A DNA stretch of 64,000 nucleotides from VXNE01 sp963664635 (lineage in GTDB: Bacteria > Pseudomonadota > Gammaproteobacteria > Pseudomonadales > Azotimanducaceae), in contig OY761542.1 in the NCBI GenBank assembly GCA_963664635.1, forward strand, positions 5,270,001 through 5,334,000, read 5' to 3'. Below, in pieces: positions 16,055 to 25,571 of the stretch; the first letter of the stretch is position 1, and the number at the start of each line of letters is the position of its first letter. The notes under the pieces are model-generated. The model searched no databases. It had not been told where the DNA came from and saw only the letters and a list, made by a program, of their open reading frames with translations. A program made the translations under genes and the position numbers.

Positions 16055-17038
16055 ATGCAAACCGACGCACCGCTTGCAGGGGTCCCTCGGGAACCCACGC
16101 CGATCGGCTTCCTCATGACGCCGGGCTACACGCTGGTCACGCTGGCCAGCGCCATCGCCGTGCTGCGCATTGCGAACCGGCTGAGTGGGCAGCATCTCTA
16201 CCGCTGGGAGTGCGTGACCCTCGACGGAACGCCGGTCGCCTCCAGCGACGGGCTGCGGATCGTGCCGGACGGAGACATCCCCGCCCTCGGGCCCGTCGAC
16301 ATCCTGTTCGTCTGCGCCGGCTACAACGTCGAGAAGCACTGCGACAGGCCGCTGCTCGCCACGCTCCGGACCGTCGCGAGGCGCCAGACGCGCCTCGGAG
16401 CGCTCTGCACCGGAACTTACTTCCTCGCCGCCGCGGGCCTCCTGGACGGCTACCGCTGCGCCATCCACTGGGAGAACCTGCCGAGCCTGCGCGAGCGATT
16501 CCCGCGTGTGCAGGCGTCGTCGCGGCTCTTCGAGATCGACCGGGACCGTTACACCTGTTCCGGCGGCATCAGTTCCATTGACCTGATGGTCAACATCGTC
16601 GGCGCCGCGCACGGCCGCGCGCTGGCGCAGGAGATCTCCGAGCAGATCATCGTCGAGCGGATACGCACCGACCAGGACGCGCAGCGCACGCCCCTGCACC
16701 ACCTGCCCGGCGCGGCGCACCACGACAAGCTGGTGGATGCAGTGGCGCTGATGGAGGCCAACATCGAGGAGCCGCTCACCCTGACCGAGGTGGCGAGTTA
16801 CCTGGCCGTGTCACCGCGCCAACTGGAGCGCCTGTTCCAGGAATTCCTGCACTCCACGCCGTCTCGCTATTATCTGGACGTGCGCCTGCAACGGGCCCGC
16901 CTGTTGCTGCTTCAGACCAGCATCTCGATCGCCGGCGTCGCTGCGCGCTGCGGTTTCTCCACCCCGGCCCGCTTCGCCAAGTCGTACCACGGCAAGTACG
17001 GCCGCAGACCCTCCGACGAGCGCCGCGCGACCGCCTGA
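16055..17038 (+). CDS. GlxA-type AraC-family regulator (GbdR-like)
   Basis: A 327-residue regulator with an N-terminal DJ-1/PfpI-like sensor domain (about 15-190; GALCTGTYFLAAAGLLDG marks the nucleophile-elbow region) and a C-terminal pair of AraC helix-turn-helices (about 230-320, including LTEVASYLAVSPRQLERLFQ and GVAARCGFSTPARFAKSY). This architecture is shared with GbdR and CdhR, the activators of glycine betaine, dimethylglycine and carnitine catabolism in Pseudomonas. Its position directly upstream of the demethylation cluster makes it the likely activator of that cluster. ATG at 16055. Confidence 0.85.
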   Translation: MQTDAPLAGVPREPTPIGFLMTPGYTLVTLASAIAVLRIANRLSGQHLYRWECVTLDGTPVASSDGLRIVPDGDIPALGPVDILFVCAGYNVEKHCDRPLLATLRTVARRQTRLGALCTGTYFLAAAGLLDGYRCAIHWENLPSLRERFPRVQASSRLFEIDRDRYTCSGGISSIDLMVNIVGAAHGRALAQEISEQIIVERIRTDQDAQRTPLHHLPGAAHHDKLVDAVALMEANIEEPLTLTEVASYLAVSPRQLERLFQEFLHSTPSRYYLDVRLQRARLLLLQTSISIAGVAARCGFSTPARFAKSYHGKYGRRPSDERRATA

Positions 17039-17196
17039 CGGGGCCGCTTCCGGGCAGGGAGGCAGGGCGCAAAAACGGCCGCCCGGAGACTGTCGCATTA
17101 CGACCATTCGGCGTCGCCTCCGCGACGCATCACACGGCACGATTTGGGGCTATCGTTTCGCGCGGCTTGCAACTCGGCACCGCGAACGGGAGCGCC

Positions 17197-18525
17197 ATGA
17201 ACATCAACGTTCCGGCCCGCGATCTCGGGCATTGCGTCAGCGTCGACCAGTCGGACCGGCGCGTGCCCATCAACCTGCGCCAGTCGGGACCGACGCCGGT
17301 CGGTCTCCTCATCTCGACCCGTGTCCGCAAGTCGCCCTACTGGCACCTCTCGATGGAGGCCGGCTGCTGGCGGGCGACGGTCTACAACCGCGTGTATCAC
17401 CCGCGCGGCTACGTGCGCCCCGAGGACGGCGGAGCGATGGTCGAGTACGAGGCGCTCGTCAACCACGTGACGCTCTGGAACGTGGCGGTGGAGCGGCAGA
17501 TCCAGGTGAAGGGCCCCGACGCGGAGGCCTTCGTCAACCACGTCATCACGCGCAACGCGGCACGCATCGAGCCCATGCACGCCAGGTACGTCATCCTCTG
17601 CAACGAGGACGGCGGCGTGCTCAACGATCCCGTCCTGCTGCGCGTCGCCGCGGACGAGTTCTGGTTCTCCCTCGCCGACAGCGATATCGAGATGTGGCTG
17701 CGCGGCGTGAACCTCGGACTCCGGTGCGACGTGTCCATCGCCGAGATCGATGTCGCTCCCGTGCAGATCCAGGGGCCGAAGTCCGAGGCGCTCATGGTCG
17801 ACCTGTTCGGGGAGCGTGTCCGGGACATCCCCTACTACGGACTGATGGAAGGCCAGGTGAACGGTCGTGACGTCATCGTCTCGCAGACCGGATTCACCGG
17901 GGAGATGGGCTACGAGATTTACCTGAAGGACGCGACGCTGTACGCCGAGGACCTCTGGTACGGCGTTCTCGAAGCGGGCCGGCGGCATCAGCTCATGGTC
18001 ACCGCCCCCGCCCATCACCGCCGCATCGCCGCCGGCATCCTGTCCTGGGGCCAGGATCTGGACCAGGAAACACTGCCCTTCCAGTGCAATCTCGGCTATC
18101 AGGTCCCGCGCCGGAAGCAGGCGGACTACGTCGGCAAGGCAGCCCTCGAAGCCGCCCGGCGCGCCATCGAGGCGGGTGCCACACCGTTCCGCAACGTCCT
18201 CGTGGGCATGGTGTTCGGCGGCCGGCCCGTGACCGACTACGCCAACGACTTCTGGCTGATCGGCGGCGCCGCTGGCGGCGATCCCGTCGGCTACGTCACG
18301 TCGCCCTGGTTCTCGCCCGAGCTCGAGACCAACATCGCCCTCGGCTACGTGCCCTGGGAGATGCGGGCCACCGGCACGCGGCTCCTCGTGCACCTGCCGG
18401 ACCAGTACTCCGACCGCGCGGGGCAGGCGACACCGGGCGAGGTGGTGGACGTCCCGTTCCGGCCATCCGCGAATCCCAACGCTCGCGAACGTGCCCGAAG
18501 CCGCGGCCGCGACAGCGTCGACTGA
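17197..18525 (+). CDS. DmdA-like tetrahydrofolate-dependent methyltransferase (GcvT fold)
   Basis: A 442-residue GcvT/aminomethyltransferase-fold protein. Segments such as LWNVAVERQIQVKGPDA, ILCNEDGGVLNDPVLLRV, SQTGFTGEMGYEIYL, PAHHRRIAAGILSWGQD and GYQVPRRKQADYVGK match what I remember of the DMSP-demethylase (DmdA) clade much better than GcvT or sarcosine-oxidase domains. DmdA moves a methyl group from DMSP to THF, giving 5-methyl-THF. Here the neighbours handle dimethylglycine and sarcosine, so glycine betaine or another methylated osmolyte is an equally plausible donor. ATG at 17197 has GGGAG 6 nt upstream; TTG at 17167 is the alternative. The fusion gene starts 5 nt after its stop. Confidence 0.75.
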   Translation: MNINVPARDLGHCVSVDQSDRRVPINLRQSGPTPVGLLISTRVRKSPYWHLSMEAGCWRATVYNRVYHPRGYVRPEDGGAMVEYEALVNHVTLWNVAVERQIQVKGPDAEAFVNHVITRNAARIEPMHARYVILCNEDGGVLNDPVLLRVAADEFWFSLADSDIEMWLRGVNLGLRCDVSIAEIDVAPVQIQGPKSEALMVDLFGERVRDIPYYGLMEGQVNGRDVIVSQTGFTGEMGYEIYLKDATLYAEDLWYGVLEAGRRHQLMVTAPAHHRRIAAGILSWGQDLDQETLPFQCNLGYQVPRRKQADYVGKAALEAARRAIEAGATPFRNVLVGMVFGGRPVTDYANDFWLIGGAAGGDPVGYVTSPWFSPELETNIALGYVPWEMRATGTRLLVHLPDQYSDRAGQATPGEVVDVPFRPSANPNARERARSRGRDSVD

Positions 18526-18529
18526 CCCC

Positions 18530-21124
18530 ATGCGCGCCTCCACCGACAGCTTTGCGACGACTCGTGAAGCCGATGTGCTCTGCGCCACGGGCACGCTGGC
18601 GCGTGGGGCGTCGGTGGAACTCTCGCCCCGCCAACTCGCCTCGATCGCGTCTCTCCCGGACCACCTTCCCGGCGGCACCGCGGTCTACGTTCCCTTCGTG
18701 CCCGGGGCGACGTGGACCGAGACGACCGCCGCCTGTCGCCGCCTGCGCGGCGAGGGCATGTCCCCCGTGCCGCACCTGCCCGCCCGATGGCTCGCCTCCC
18801 CGTCGCAACTCGACGACTGGCTCGGCGAGCTCGCCGCGGCGGGAGTCCGCGAAATCATGCTGGTCGCGGGCGACCGCACACGGCCGGCCGGACCGTTCCG
18901 GGACACCCTGGACGTCCTCGACTCGGGCAAGCTCCTGGCCGGCGGCTTCCGGCGCGTCGGCATCACCGGCTACCCGGAGGGTCATCCGTCGGTGCCCGAG
19001 GCGGATCTCGACGCCGCGCTGGCGCGCAAGCTGGAGTACGCGGCGGCGACCGGCACCGACCTGTGGATCACGACGCAGTTCACCTTCGCAGCGGCGCACA
19101 CCATTGCCTGGCTCGACCGGATGCGCGCGCGGGACTGCCCCGTCCCCATCCGCGTCGGTCTGCCGGGACCGGCCCGGCTGCGGACGCTGCTGGCGTTCGC
19201 CGCCCGTTGCGGCGTCGGCGCTTCGGCACGGATGCTGACCCGGCGGCCCAGCGTGGTGCACCTGCTCAAGCGCTGGACACCGGATGCCCTGGTGCGGGAG
19301 CTGGCGGAGTACGGCCACGCGGCCGCCGGACCGGGCTTCGCGGGGATCCACATGTTCACCTTTGGCGGGCTACCCGCCACCGCGCGCTGGCTGCGCGGGC
19401 TGCGGGCCGACGGCCCGAAGCGCCACGCGAGAACCCGTACCGCGGAACGCCCGGTGGTGTCCCTGCATGGCACGCGGCCCGCTGACCCGGCCGTCGGCAC
19501 GACCCTCCAGCCCGTCATCCGGCTCGCCCGGGAGCGCCTGGGCGTCCCCGCGGACCAGCTCACGCCCTACGGGCACCACAAGGCCAAGCTGTCCCTGGAA
19601 GCGCTCCGGCCACGGCGGCCCGCGCAGGGCAAGCTGGTGCTGGTCACAGCGGTTTCGCCGACCCCGGCGGGCGAGGGGAAGACCACGACCAGCATCGGCC
19701 TGACCGACGCCCTGAACCTGCTCGGGGTCCGCGCGACGGTCTGCCTGCGCGAACCGTCCCTGGGTCCCTGCTTCGGCATGAAGGGCGGAGCGACCGGCGG
19801 AGGTCGCGCGCAGGTGTTTCCGGCCGCCGACATCAACCTGCACTTCAACGGCGACCTGCATGCCGTCTCGACCGCGAACAACCTCCTCGCGGCCGTGCTC
19901 GACAACCACATCTACTGGAACAACGAACTCGACATCGACCCGGCCACCATCTCCTGGAGCCGCGTCCTCGACCTCAACGACCGCGCCCTGCGCGCGGTGG
20001 AGCTGGGCCTCGGCGGCCGGACCGAACGCGCGGGCGGTTTCGACATCACCGCGGCGTCCGAGGTCATGGCCGTGCTCTGCCTGGCGCGCGATCACGCCGA
20101 TCTCCTGCGCCGGCTCGGCGCGATGGTCGTCGCGCGCACCCGCGGCGGCGCGCCCGTCACCGCCCGCGACCTCGCCGTCGACGGCGCGATGGCCGCCCTG
20201 CTCACCGACGCCCTGCAGCCGAACCTCGTGCAGACCCTCGAAGGCAATCCCGCCCTCGTGCACGGGGGACCGTTCGCCAACATCGCCCACGGCTGCAGCT
20301 CCCTGGTGGCAACGCGCGCCGCCCTGACCCTGTCCGATGTCGTCGTGACCGAAGCGGGATTCGGCGCCGACCTCGGCGCGGAGAAATTCCTGGACATCAA
20401 GTGCCGCCAGTCGGGACTCCGGCCCGACGCCATCGTGCTCGTATGCACGGCGCGGGCGCTGAAGATGCAGGCCGGCGTGGCGCGCGCCGACCTGACCGAG
20501 CCGGATGCGGACGCGGTCCGCGCCGGAGCACCGAATCTGGTTCGCCACATCGTCAACCTGAGGCGCTTCGGGCTGCCGCCGGTGGTCGTGGCGAATCGCT
20601 TCGACACCGACACGGACGGGGAGCTGGCGGCCATCGAGGCGGTGGCCGCCGAGCAGGGCGTCCCGTTCGCCGTCGCAACCCATTGGGCGGACGGCGGCGC
20701 CGGCGCTACCGCCCTGGCGCGCGCGGTGCTCGAGCAGGCCGAACAACCGGCGCGCATCGAACTGCTGTATCCCGACGAGCTGCCCCTGCGGGAGAAGATC
20801 GCGACTGTCGCGCGGCACATCCACGGCGCGGGGGAGGTCTCTTTCGAGACGGCCGCCGCGCACCGGCTCGAGCAGTTCGAGCGGCTCGGCTACGGCCACC
20901 TCCCGGTCTGCATCGCCAAGACCCAGTACAGTTTCTCCACCGACCCGAAGGCGCTCGGCGCTCCGGTCGGACACGTGCTGCCGGTACGGGAAGTCCGCCT
21001 CTGCGCCGGCGCCGGCTTCGTCGTGGCCTTGTGCGGGGAGATCATGACCATGCCGGGGTTGCCGCGTCGACCCGCCGCCCAGGACATCGGGATAGACGAT
21101 GCGGGGCAGGTCACCGGGCTGTAA
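18530..21124 (+). CDS. Fused methylenetetrahydrofolate reductase-like / formate-tetrahydrofolate ligase protein
   Basis: A single 864-residue reading frame carrying two folate enzymes. Residues about 15-295 resemble MTHFR: SVELSPR (Glu30) and LVAGDRTRP (Asp115) fit the two acidic FAD/folate residues of MetF, and the domain closes with HMFTFGGL. Residues about 310-864 form a full-length formate-THF ligase with P-loop TPAGEGKTTT (378-387), EPSLGPCFGMKGGATGGG and a normal C-terminus. The pair would oxidise 5-methyl-THF to methylene-THF and release formate from formyl-THF with ATP gain; FolD, needed in between, is not in the window. No stop or frameshift lies between the halves. An upstream GTG at 18491 would overlap the preceding gene. 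Confidence 0.88.
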   Translation: MRASTDSFATTREADVLCATGTLARGASVELSPRQLASIASLPDHLPGGTAVYVPFVPGATWTETTAACRRLRGEGMSPVPHLPARWLASPSQLDDWLGELAAAGVREIMLVAGDRTRPAGPFRDTLDVLDSGKLLAGGFRRVGITGYPEGHPSVPEADLDAALARKLEYAAATGTDLWITTQFTFAAAHTIAWLDRMRARDCPVPIRVGLPGPARLRTLLAFAARCGVGASARMLTRRPSVVHLLKRWTPDALVRELAEYGHAAAGPGFAGIHMFTFGGLPATARWLRGLRADGPKRHARTRTAERPVVSLHGTRPADPAVGTTLQPVIRLARERLGVPADQLTPYGHHKAKLSLEALRPRRPAQGKLVLVTAVSPTPAGEGKTTTSIGLTDALNLLGVRATVCLREPSLGPCFGMKGGATGGGRAQVFPAADINLHFNGDLHAVSTANNLLAAVLDNHIYWNNELDIDPATISWSRVLDLNDRALRAVELGLGGRTERAGGFDITAASEVMAVLCLARDHADLLRRLGAMVVARTRGGAPVTARDLAVDGAMAALLTDALQPNLVQTLEGNPALVHGGPFANIAHGCSSLVATRAALTLSDVVVTEAGFGADLGAEKFLDIKCRQSGLRPDAIVLVCTARALKMQAGVARADLTEPDADAVRAGAPNLVRHIVNLRRFGLPPVVVANRFDTDTDGELAAIEAVAAEQGVPFAVATHWADGGAGATALARAVLEQAEQPARIELLYPDELPLREKIATVARHIHGAGEVSFETAAAHRLEQFERLGYGHLPVCIAKTQYSFSTDPKALGAPVGHVLPVREVRLCAGAGFVVALCGEIMTMPGLPRRPAAQDIGIDDAGQVTGL

Positions 21125-21152
21125 CGCCCCAGAGCCGGGCGAGGGAACGAAC

Positions 21153-23585
21153 GTGACCCAACATGCCCGCGCGGTCGTGATCGGAGGCGGTGTCGTCGGG
21201 GTCGCCACCCTCCATCACCTCGCCCGCAAGGGCTGGGCGGATTCCGTACTGCTGGAACGCAAGGAACTGACGTCCGGTTCCACGTGGCATGCGGCCGGCC
21301 TCCTGCCACTGTTCAACATGAGCTACTCGGTGGGCCAGATCCACAAGTACTCCGTGAACCTCTACCGCCAGCTCGAAGAGGAAACCGGCCAGGACGTCGG
21401 CCTGCGCACCGTCGGCAACATCCGCCTGGCGATGACGCGGGACCGGATGGACGAGTATCGGCAGTACGCCGGGGTGGCGCGCACCATCGGGGTGAACGTC
21501 GAGTTCCTCACGCCGGAAGACGTCCGCGAGCTTTGGCCCCTCGCGGTGACCGACGGGCTCGTCGGGGCCATCCGCCATCCGGACGACGGCTACATCCAGC
21601 CGGCCGAACTCACCCAGGCGCTGGCCCGGGGCGCGCGGCAGCGGGGCGCGGCCATCCATCGCCAGACGTGCGTGACGGCCATCGAGCGCACGTCCGCCGG
21701 CGAGTGGCTCGTGCGGACGGACCGGGGCGACTGGATCGCCGAGCACGTCGTGTCGGCCACCGGCAACTTCGCGCGCCGCACCGGGGCCATGGTCGGCCTG
21801 GACATCCCGGTCCTGCCCGTCCAGCACCAGTACATCGTGACCGAGGCCCACGACGGAATCCTCGAACGCCATCGCCGGGGGCTCCCGGAAATGGGCGTGC
21901 TGCGCGAGTCGGACGGCTCCTGGTACATGCGCGAGGAAGCCGGCGGACTGCTGCTCGGCCCGTACGAGCAGGGCGCGCCGGCGTGCTACCTGGACGGTCC
22001 GCACCCCGAGAGCGAGTACGAGCTCTTCAACGGCGACCTCGACCGGCTGCTGCCCCACATCGAGTCCGCGGTGCGCCGCGTGCCCGCTTTCGGAGAACTG
22101 GGCGTCAAGCGCGTCTACAACGGCGCCATCGCCTACACGCCGGACGGCAGCCCCATCGTGGGGCCGGCGTGGGACGTACCGAACTTCTGGCTCAACGAGG
22201 GACACAGCTTCGGCATCACGGCCGCGGCCGGCGCGGGGTGGCAACTGGCGGAGTGGATGGTCGAGGGGGAACCCACCATCGACATGCTGGGCGTCGACCC
22301 CCGCCGCTTCGGCGGCTACGCCACCGGCGCGTATCTGAAGGCGAAGAACGAAGAGGCCTACGCCAACGTCTTCACCGTGCACTACCCCGACGAGGAGCGC
22401 CCCGCCGGCCGGCCCCTGCGTACCGCGCCCTGTTACGGGCGCATGCGCGATCTCGGCGCGGTGTTCGGTCAGAAGTTCGGCTGGGAACGCCCCAACTGGT
22501 TCGCCCCGGACGGCGTGCCGCGGGAGGACCACTGGTCGTTCCGGCGCAGCCGCTGGTTCGAACACGTCGGCGCCGAGTGCAGGAACGTGCGCGACAACGT
22601 CGGTGTCCTGGACATGACGGCATTCGCCAAGGCCCGCGTCAGCGGCCCCGGCGCCGCCGCCTTTCTCGACCGCCTGGTCGCCAACCGTCTCCCGCGCGAG
22701 GGGCGCATCGGGCTGTGCCACGCCCTCAACAGCCGCGGCGGGGTGCACTCCGAGTTCACTATCCACCGCGAGGCGCCCGACCGTTTCTATCTCGTCTCCG
22801 CCGGCGCGTACCAGCGTCTCGATCACGACTGGCTGCTGCGCCGGATGCCTGCCGACGGCTCCGTCCGGTTCGAGAACCTGACCCCCGCCATGGGCGTGCT
22901 TGTCGTCGCCGGTCCGAAGTCGCGGGAACTGCTGTCGCGCGTCTGCGATGTCGACCTGTCCAACGCCTCCTTCCGCTGGCTCACCGGCAGGGACGCGACC
23001 GTAGGCCTGGCCCCGGCCAAGCTGCTGCGGCTCAACTTCGTCGGCGAACTCGGCTGGGAGATCCACCACGGCCTGGAGTACCAGAACGTCATCTTCGACG
23101 CCCTGATGGAGGCCGGCCAGGATCTGGGCGTCGCTCCCTTCGGAATCCGCGCGATGGACTCCCTGCGCGTCGAGAAGTCCTACCGCATGGTCGGCACGGA
23201 ACTGTCCATCGAGTACTCGGCGCTCGAGTCCGGTCTCGACCGTTTCGTCCACCTCGACAAGGGCGAGTTCACCGGCCGCGGCGGACTCGTCGCATGGCAC
23301 AACCGGGGATTCCGGAACGCCTTCACGACACTGGTGGTGGACGGCCCGGACGATGCCGACCCGATCGGCAACAACCCACTGTACGTCGACGGCGAGATGG
23401 TCGGCCGGGCGACGAGCGGCAACTACGGCTTCCGGGTCGACCGGTCGCTGGCGCTGGCCATGGTCCGCCCGGAATACGCCGCCGCAGGAACCGCTTTCGA
23501 CATCGAGATCCTCGGCGCACGCTACCCCGCGCGCGTCGTTGCCGAGAGCCCGTGGGACCCGTCGAACGCGAGGCTGCGGGGGTGA
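21153..23585 (+). CDS. Dimethylglycine/sarcosine dehydrogenase-like flavoprotein
   Basis: An 810-residue protein in three parts: N-terminal DAO-type FAD domain (VVIGGGVVGVATL at 8-20; GSTWHAAGL at 42-50, where His46 corresponds to the covalently flavinylated histidine of DMGDH), a short linker domain (about 370-430), and a C-terminal GcvT-like THF-binding domain (about 430-810, LNFVGELGWEIHH). It probably oxidises an N-methyl group of dimethylglycine or sarcosine and passes the carbon to THF as 5,10-methylene-THF. GTG at 21153 has GAGGGA upstream; the frame is open further into the fusion gene, but that adds no domain. Confidence 0.85.
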   Translation: MTQHARAVVIGGGVVGVATLHHLARKGWADSVLLERKELTSGSTWHAAGLLPLFNMSYSVGQIHKYSVNLYRQLEEETGQDVGLRTVGNIRLAMTRDRMDEYRQYAGVARTIGVNVEFLTPEDVRELWPLAVTDGLVGAIRHPDDGYIQPAELTQALARGARQRGAAIHRQTCVTAIERTSAGEWLVRTDRGDWIAEHVVSATGNFARRTGAMVGLDIPVLPVQHQYIVTEAHDGILERHRRGLPEMGVLRESDGSWYMREEAGGLLLGPYEQGAPACYLDGPHPESEYELFNGDLDRLLPHIESAVRRVPAFGELGVKRVYNGAIAYTPDGSPIVGPAWDVPNFWLNEGHSFGITAAAGAGWQLAEWMVEGEPTIDMLGVDPRRFGGYATGAYLKAKNEEAYANVFTVHYPDEERPAGRPLRTAPCYGRMRDLGAVFGQKFGWERPNWFAPDGVPREDHWSFRRSRWFEHVGAECRNVRDNVGVLDMTAFAKARVSGPGAAAFLDRLVANRLPREGRIGLCHALNSRGGVHSEFTIHREAPDRFYLVSAGAYQRLDHDWLLRRMPADGSVRFENLTPAMGVLVVAGPKSRELLSRVCDVDLSNASFRWLTGRDATVGLAPAKLLRLNFVGELGWEIHHGLEYQNVIFDALMEAGQDLGVAPFGIRAMDSLRVEKSYRMVGTELSIEYSALESGLDRFVHLDKGEFTGRGGLVAWHNRGFRNAFTTLVVDGPDDADPIGNNPLYVDGEMVGRATSGNYGFRVDRSLALAMVRPEYAAAGTAFDIEILGARYPARVVAESPWDPSNARLRG

Positions 23586-23589
23586 ACGG

Positions 23590-24228
23590 TCAGCCCGGCG
23601 CCGGCCAGTCGCGGGCGGTGTGCGCGCCCCAGGGTGGCCGGGCGAAGATGCGCTCGACCATCGGTACGAACCGGTCGATGGGCAGCGTGTCGTAGTCGGG
23701 ATCGAAGGAGGTCTGGTCGTAGTCCGCGCAGAACCGCACGGTCGCCTCGAACGCCGGGTGCCCGCGATGGCGTTCCCGCGCGTCCGGGTCCCGGCCGATC
23801 TTGTCGAAGTAGTGGTAGCCCTGGAACAGCCCATGCCGCAGCACGAGCCAGTACGTATGCCGGGCCACGTATGGCCGGAGCACCGCGGCGCCCAGCTCGC
23901 AGTGGTTCTCCGGCGCCAGGTCGTCGCCGATGTCGTGCAACAGCGCGGCGACGACCATCTCCTCGCACTCCCCGGCGCGCAGGGCGCGGCTCGCCGTCTG
24001 CAGCGAGTGTTCGTAGCGGTCGACCTGGTAGCCCGCGAGGCCGCCCGCCAGCCGTTCGAGGTAGGACAGCACGCGCCGGCCCGTGCCGGCGATGTACGGC
24101 GCCGCGAGTTCGTCGAGGAGCGCGTAGTCGTCGACCGTCCCGGCGTCCATCCGCGTGAAGGCCACCTGGCGCGGCCCGGCGGTCGCGCCGTCGCTGGAAT
24201 CGCCGCCGTCTCGAAGGGGGGCCTTCAT
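23590..24228 (-). CDS. HD-domain protein, possibly a PhnZ/TmpB-like oxygenase or phosphohydrolase
   Basis: About 212 residues. Conserved metal-type residues are His74 (YEHSLQTA), the HD pair His98-Asp99 (ALLHDIGD), His109 (ENHCE) and His132 (LRHG). The 24-residue gap between the first His and the HD pair, and the downstream His spacing, remind me of PhnZ-type mixed-valent di-iron oxygenases acting on phosphonates, but ordinary HD phosphohydrolase activity cannot be excluded. It lies antisense between two cluster genes, convergent with the dehydrogenase (4 bp gap) and divergent from soxB. ATG at 24228 or 24243 is most likely; the frame reaches 24360, which would overlap soxB. Confidence 0.7.
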   Translation of the reverse strand: MKAPLRDGGDSSDGATAGPRQVAFTRMDAGTVDDYALLDELAAPYIAGTGRRVLSYLERLAGGLAGYQVDRYEHSLQTASRALRAGECEEMVVAALLHDIGDDLAPENHCELGAAVLRPYVARHTYWLVLRHGLFQGYHYFDKIGRDPDARERHRGHPAFEATVRFCADYDQTSFDPDYDTLPIDRFVPMVERIFARPPWGAHTARDWPAPG

Positions 24229-24272
24229 CGCGCCCGGTCCCATGTCCGCCGCAGTTCCCGGATTATGCTGAA

Positions 24273-25571
24273 ATGCCGCAGAGTCACAAGACGGTGAGCC
24301 GCGCGCCCATTCCCCCCCACAGGCAGAAGTACTCGCTCCCGAGGCTGCTCGGACACGCACGCCGCCACCACGAGGACTGGCGGCGGGCGTGGCGCGATCC
24401 CGCGCCGAAAGCGGCCTACGACACCGTCATCGTCGGCGGGGGCGGGCACGGCCTCGCCACCGCGTACTACCTGGCCCGCGAGCACGGCATCACCGACGTG
24501 GCGGTCATCGAGCGCGGCTACCTCGGCGGCGGCAACACCGGCCGCAACACGACGATCGTCCGCTCCAACTACCTGCGCGACGCTTCCACGCGGCTCTATG
24601 ACTTCGCCCTCGGACTGTGGAGCGGGCTCAGCCGGGAGCTGAACTTCAACGTCATGTTCAGCGCCCGCGGCGTGCTCAACCTCGGACACACGCTGCAGGA
24701 CATGCGGGACATCGAACGCCGCGTCAACGCCAACCGGCTCAACGGCGTCGACGGCGCCGTGCTGACGACCGCCGAGGTACAGGAACTCGTGCCCCTCATG
24801 CACTGCTCGCCGAACGCCCGCCACCCGGTCCTGGGGGCGTCCTGGCAGCCCCGCGGCGGCGTCGCGCGCCACGACGCGGTCGCCTGGGGCTACGCCCGCG
24901 CCGCGGACGCCCTCGGCGTCGACCTCCTGCAGCGCACCGAAGTCACCGGCATCCGCGTCGAGGAGGGCTCGGTTGCCGGGGTCGAGACGAGCCGCGGTTT
25001 CATCGGCGCCCGCCGGGTGGCCGGCGTGGTCGCGGGCCATTCCGGCGTACTTGCCGGGATGGCGGGACTGCGGCTGCCCATCGAGTCGCGCCCGTTGCAG
25101 GCGCTGGTATCCGAACCCCTGAAGCCCTGCCTCGATCCCGTGGTGATGTCCAACGCCGTGCACTGCTACATCAGCCAGTCCGCCAAGGGCGACCTCGTGA
25201 TCGGCGCCGGGACGGACGCCTACAACGGCTACGGCCAGCGCGGCTCCTTTCCGGTCATCGAGCACACCCTGCAGGCGGTCTGCGAGCTGTTCCCGGCGTT
25301 CAGCCGGGTGCGCATGAACCGCCACTGGGGCGGCATCGTGGACATCTGCCCGGACGCCTGCCCGATCATCGGGCCAACGCCGGTGCGCGGGCTCTACTTC
25401 AACTGCGGGTGGGGCACCGGCGGCTTCAAGGCCACGCCCGGGTCCGGCTATGTCTTCGCCGACACGATCGCCCACGAACGTCCTCATCCGCTGGCGGCGC
25501 CGTTCGGCCTCGACCGGTTCTCCAGCGGCGCCCTGGTCGACGAGCACGGCGCCGCGGCGGTCGCGCACTGA
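24273..25571 (+). CDS. soxB: Sarcosine oxidase subunit beta
   Basis: A 432-residue FAD/FMN subunit of heterotetrameric sarcosine oxidase, which oxidises sarcosine to glycine, H2O2 and formaldehyde or methylene-THF. Features: N-terminal RRHHEDWRRAWRDPAPK typical of SoxB, Rossmann motif VIVGGGGHGLATAYYLA (52-68), and RGGVARHDAVAWGYARA, whose His200 corresponds to the histidine covalently bound to FMN in characterised enzymes. The C-terminal FNCGWGTGGFKATPGSG is also diagnostic. ATG at 24273. The stop overlaps the soxD ATG by one base (TGATG), and the gene order B-D-A-G is the standard one. Confidence 0.95.
   Translation: MPQSHKTVSRAPIPPHRQKYSLPRLLGHARRHHEDWRRAWRDPAPKAAYDTVIVGGGGHGLATAYYLAREHGITDVAVIERGYLGGGNTGRNTTIVRSNYLRDASTRLYDFALGLWSGLSRELNFNVMFSARGVLNLGHTLQDMRDIERRVNANRLNGVDGAVLTTAEVQELVPLMHCSPNARHPVLGASWQPRGGVARHDAVAWGYARAADALGVDLLQRTEVTGIRVEEGSVAGVETSRGFIGARRVAGVVAGHSGVLAGMAGLRLPIESRPLQALVSEPLKPCLDPVVMSNAVHCYISQSAKGDLVIGAGTDAYNGYGQRGSFPVIEHTLQAVCELFPAFSRVRMNRHWGGIVDICPDACPIIGPTPVRGLYFNCGWGTGGFKATPGSGYVFADTIAHERPHPLAAPFGLDRFSSGALVDEHGAAAVAH

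Noticed and set aside
17197..18525. Calling the methyltransferase dmdA outright
   Set aside because: Clade resemblance is strong, but substrate-specific residues could not be checked and the context favours amine demethylation.
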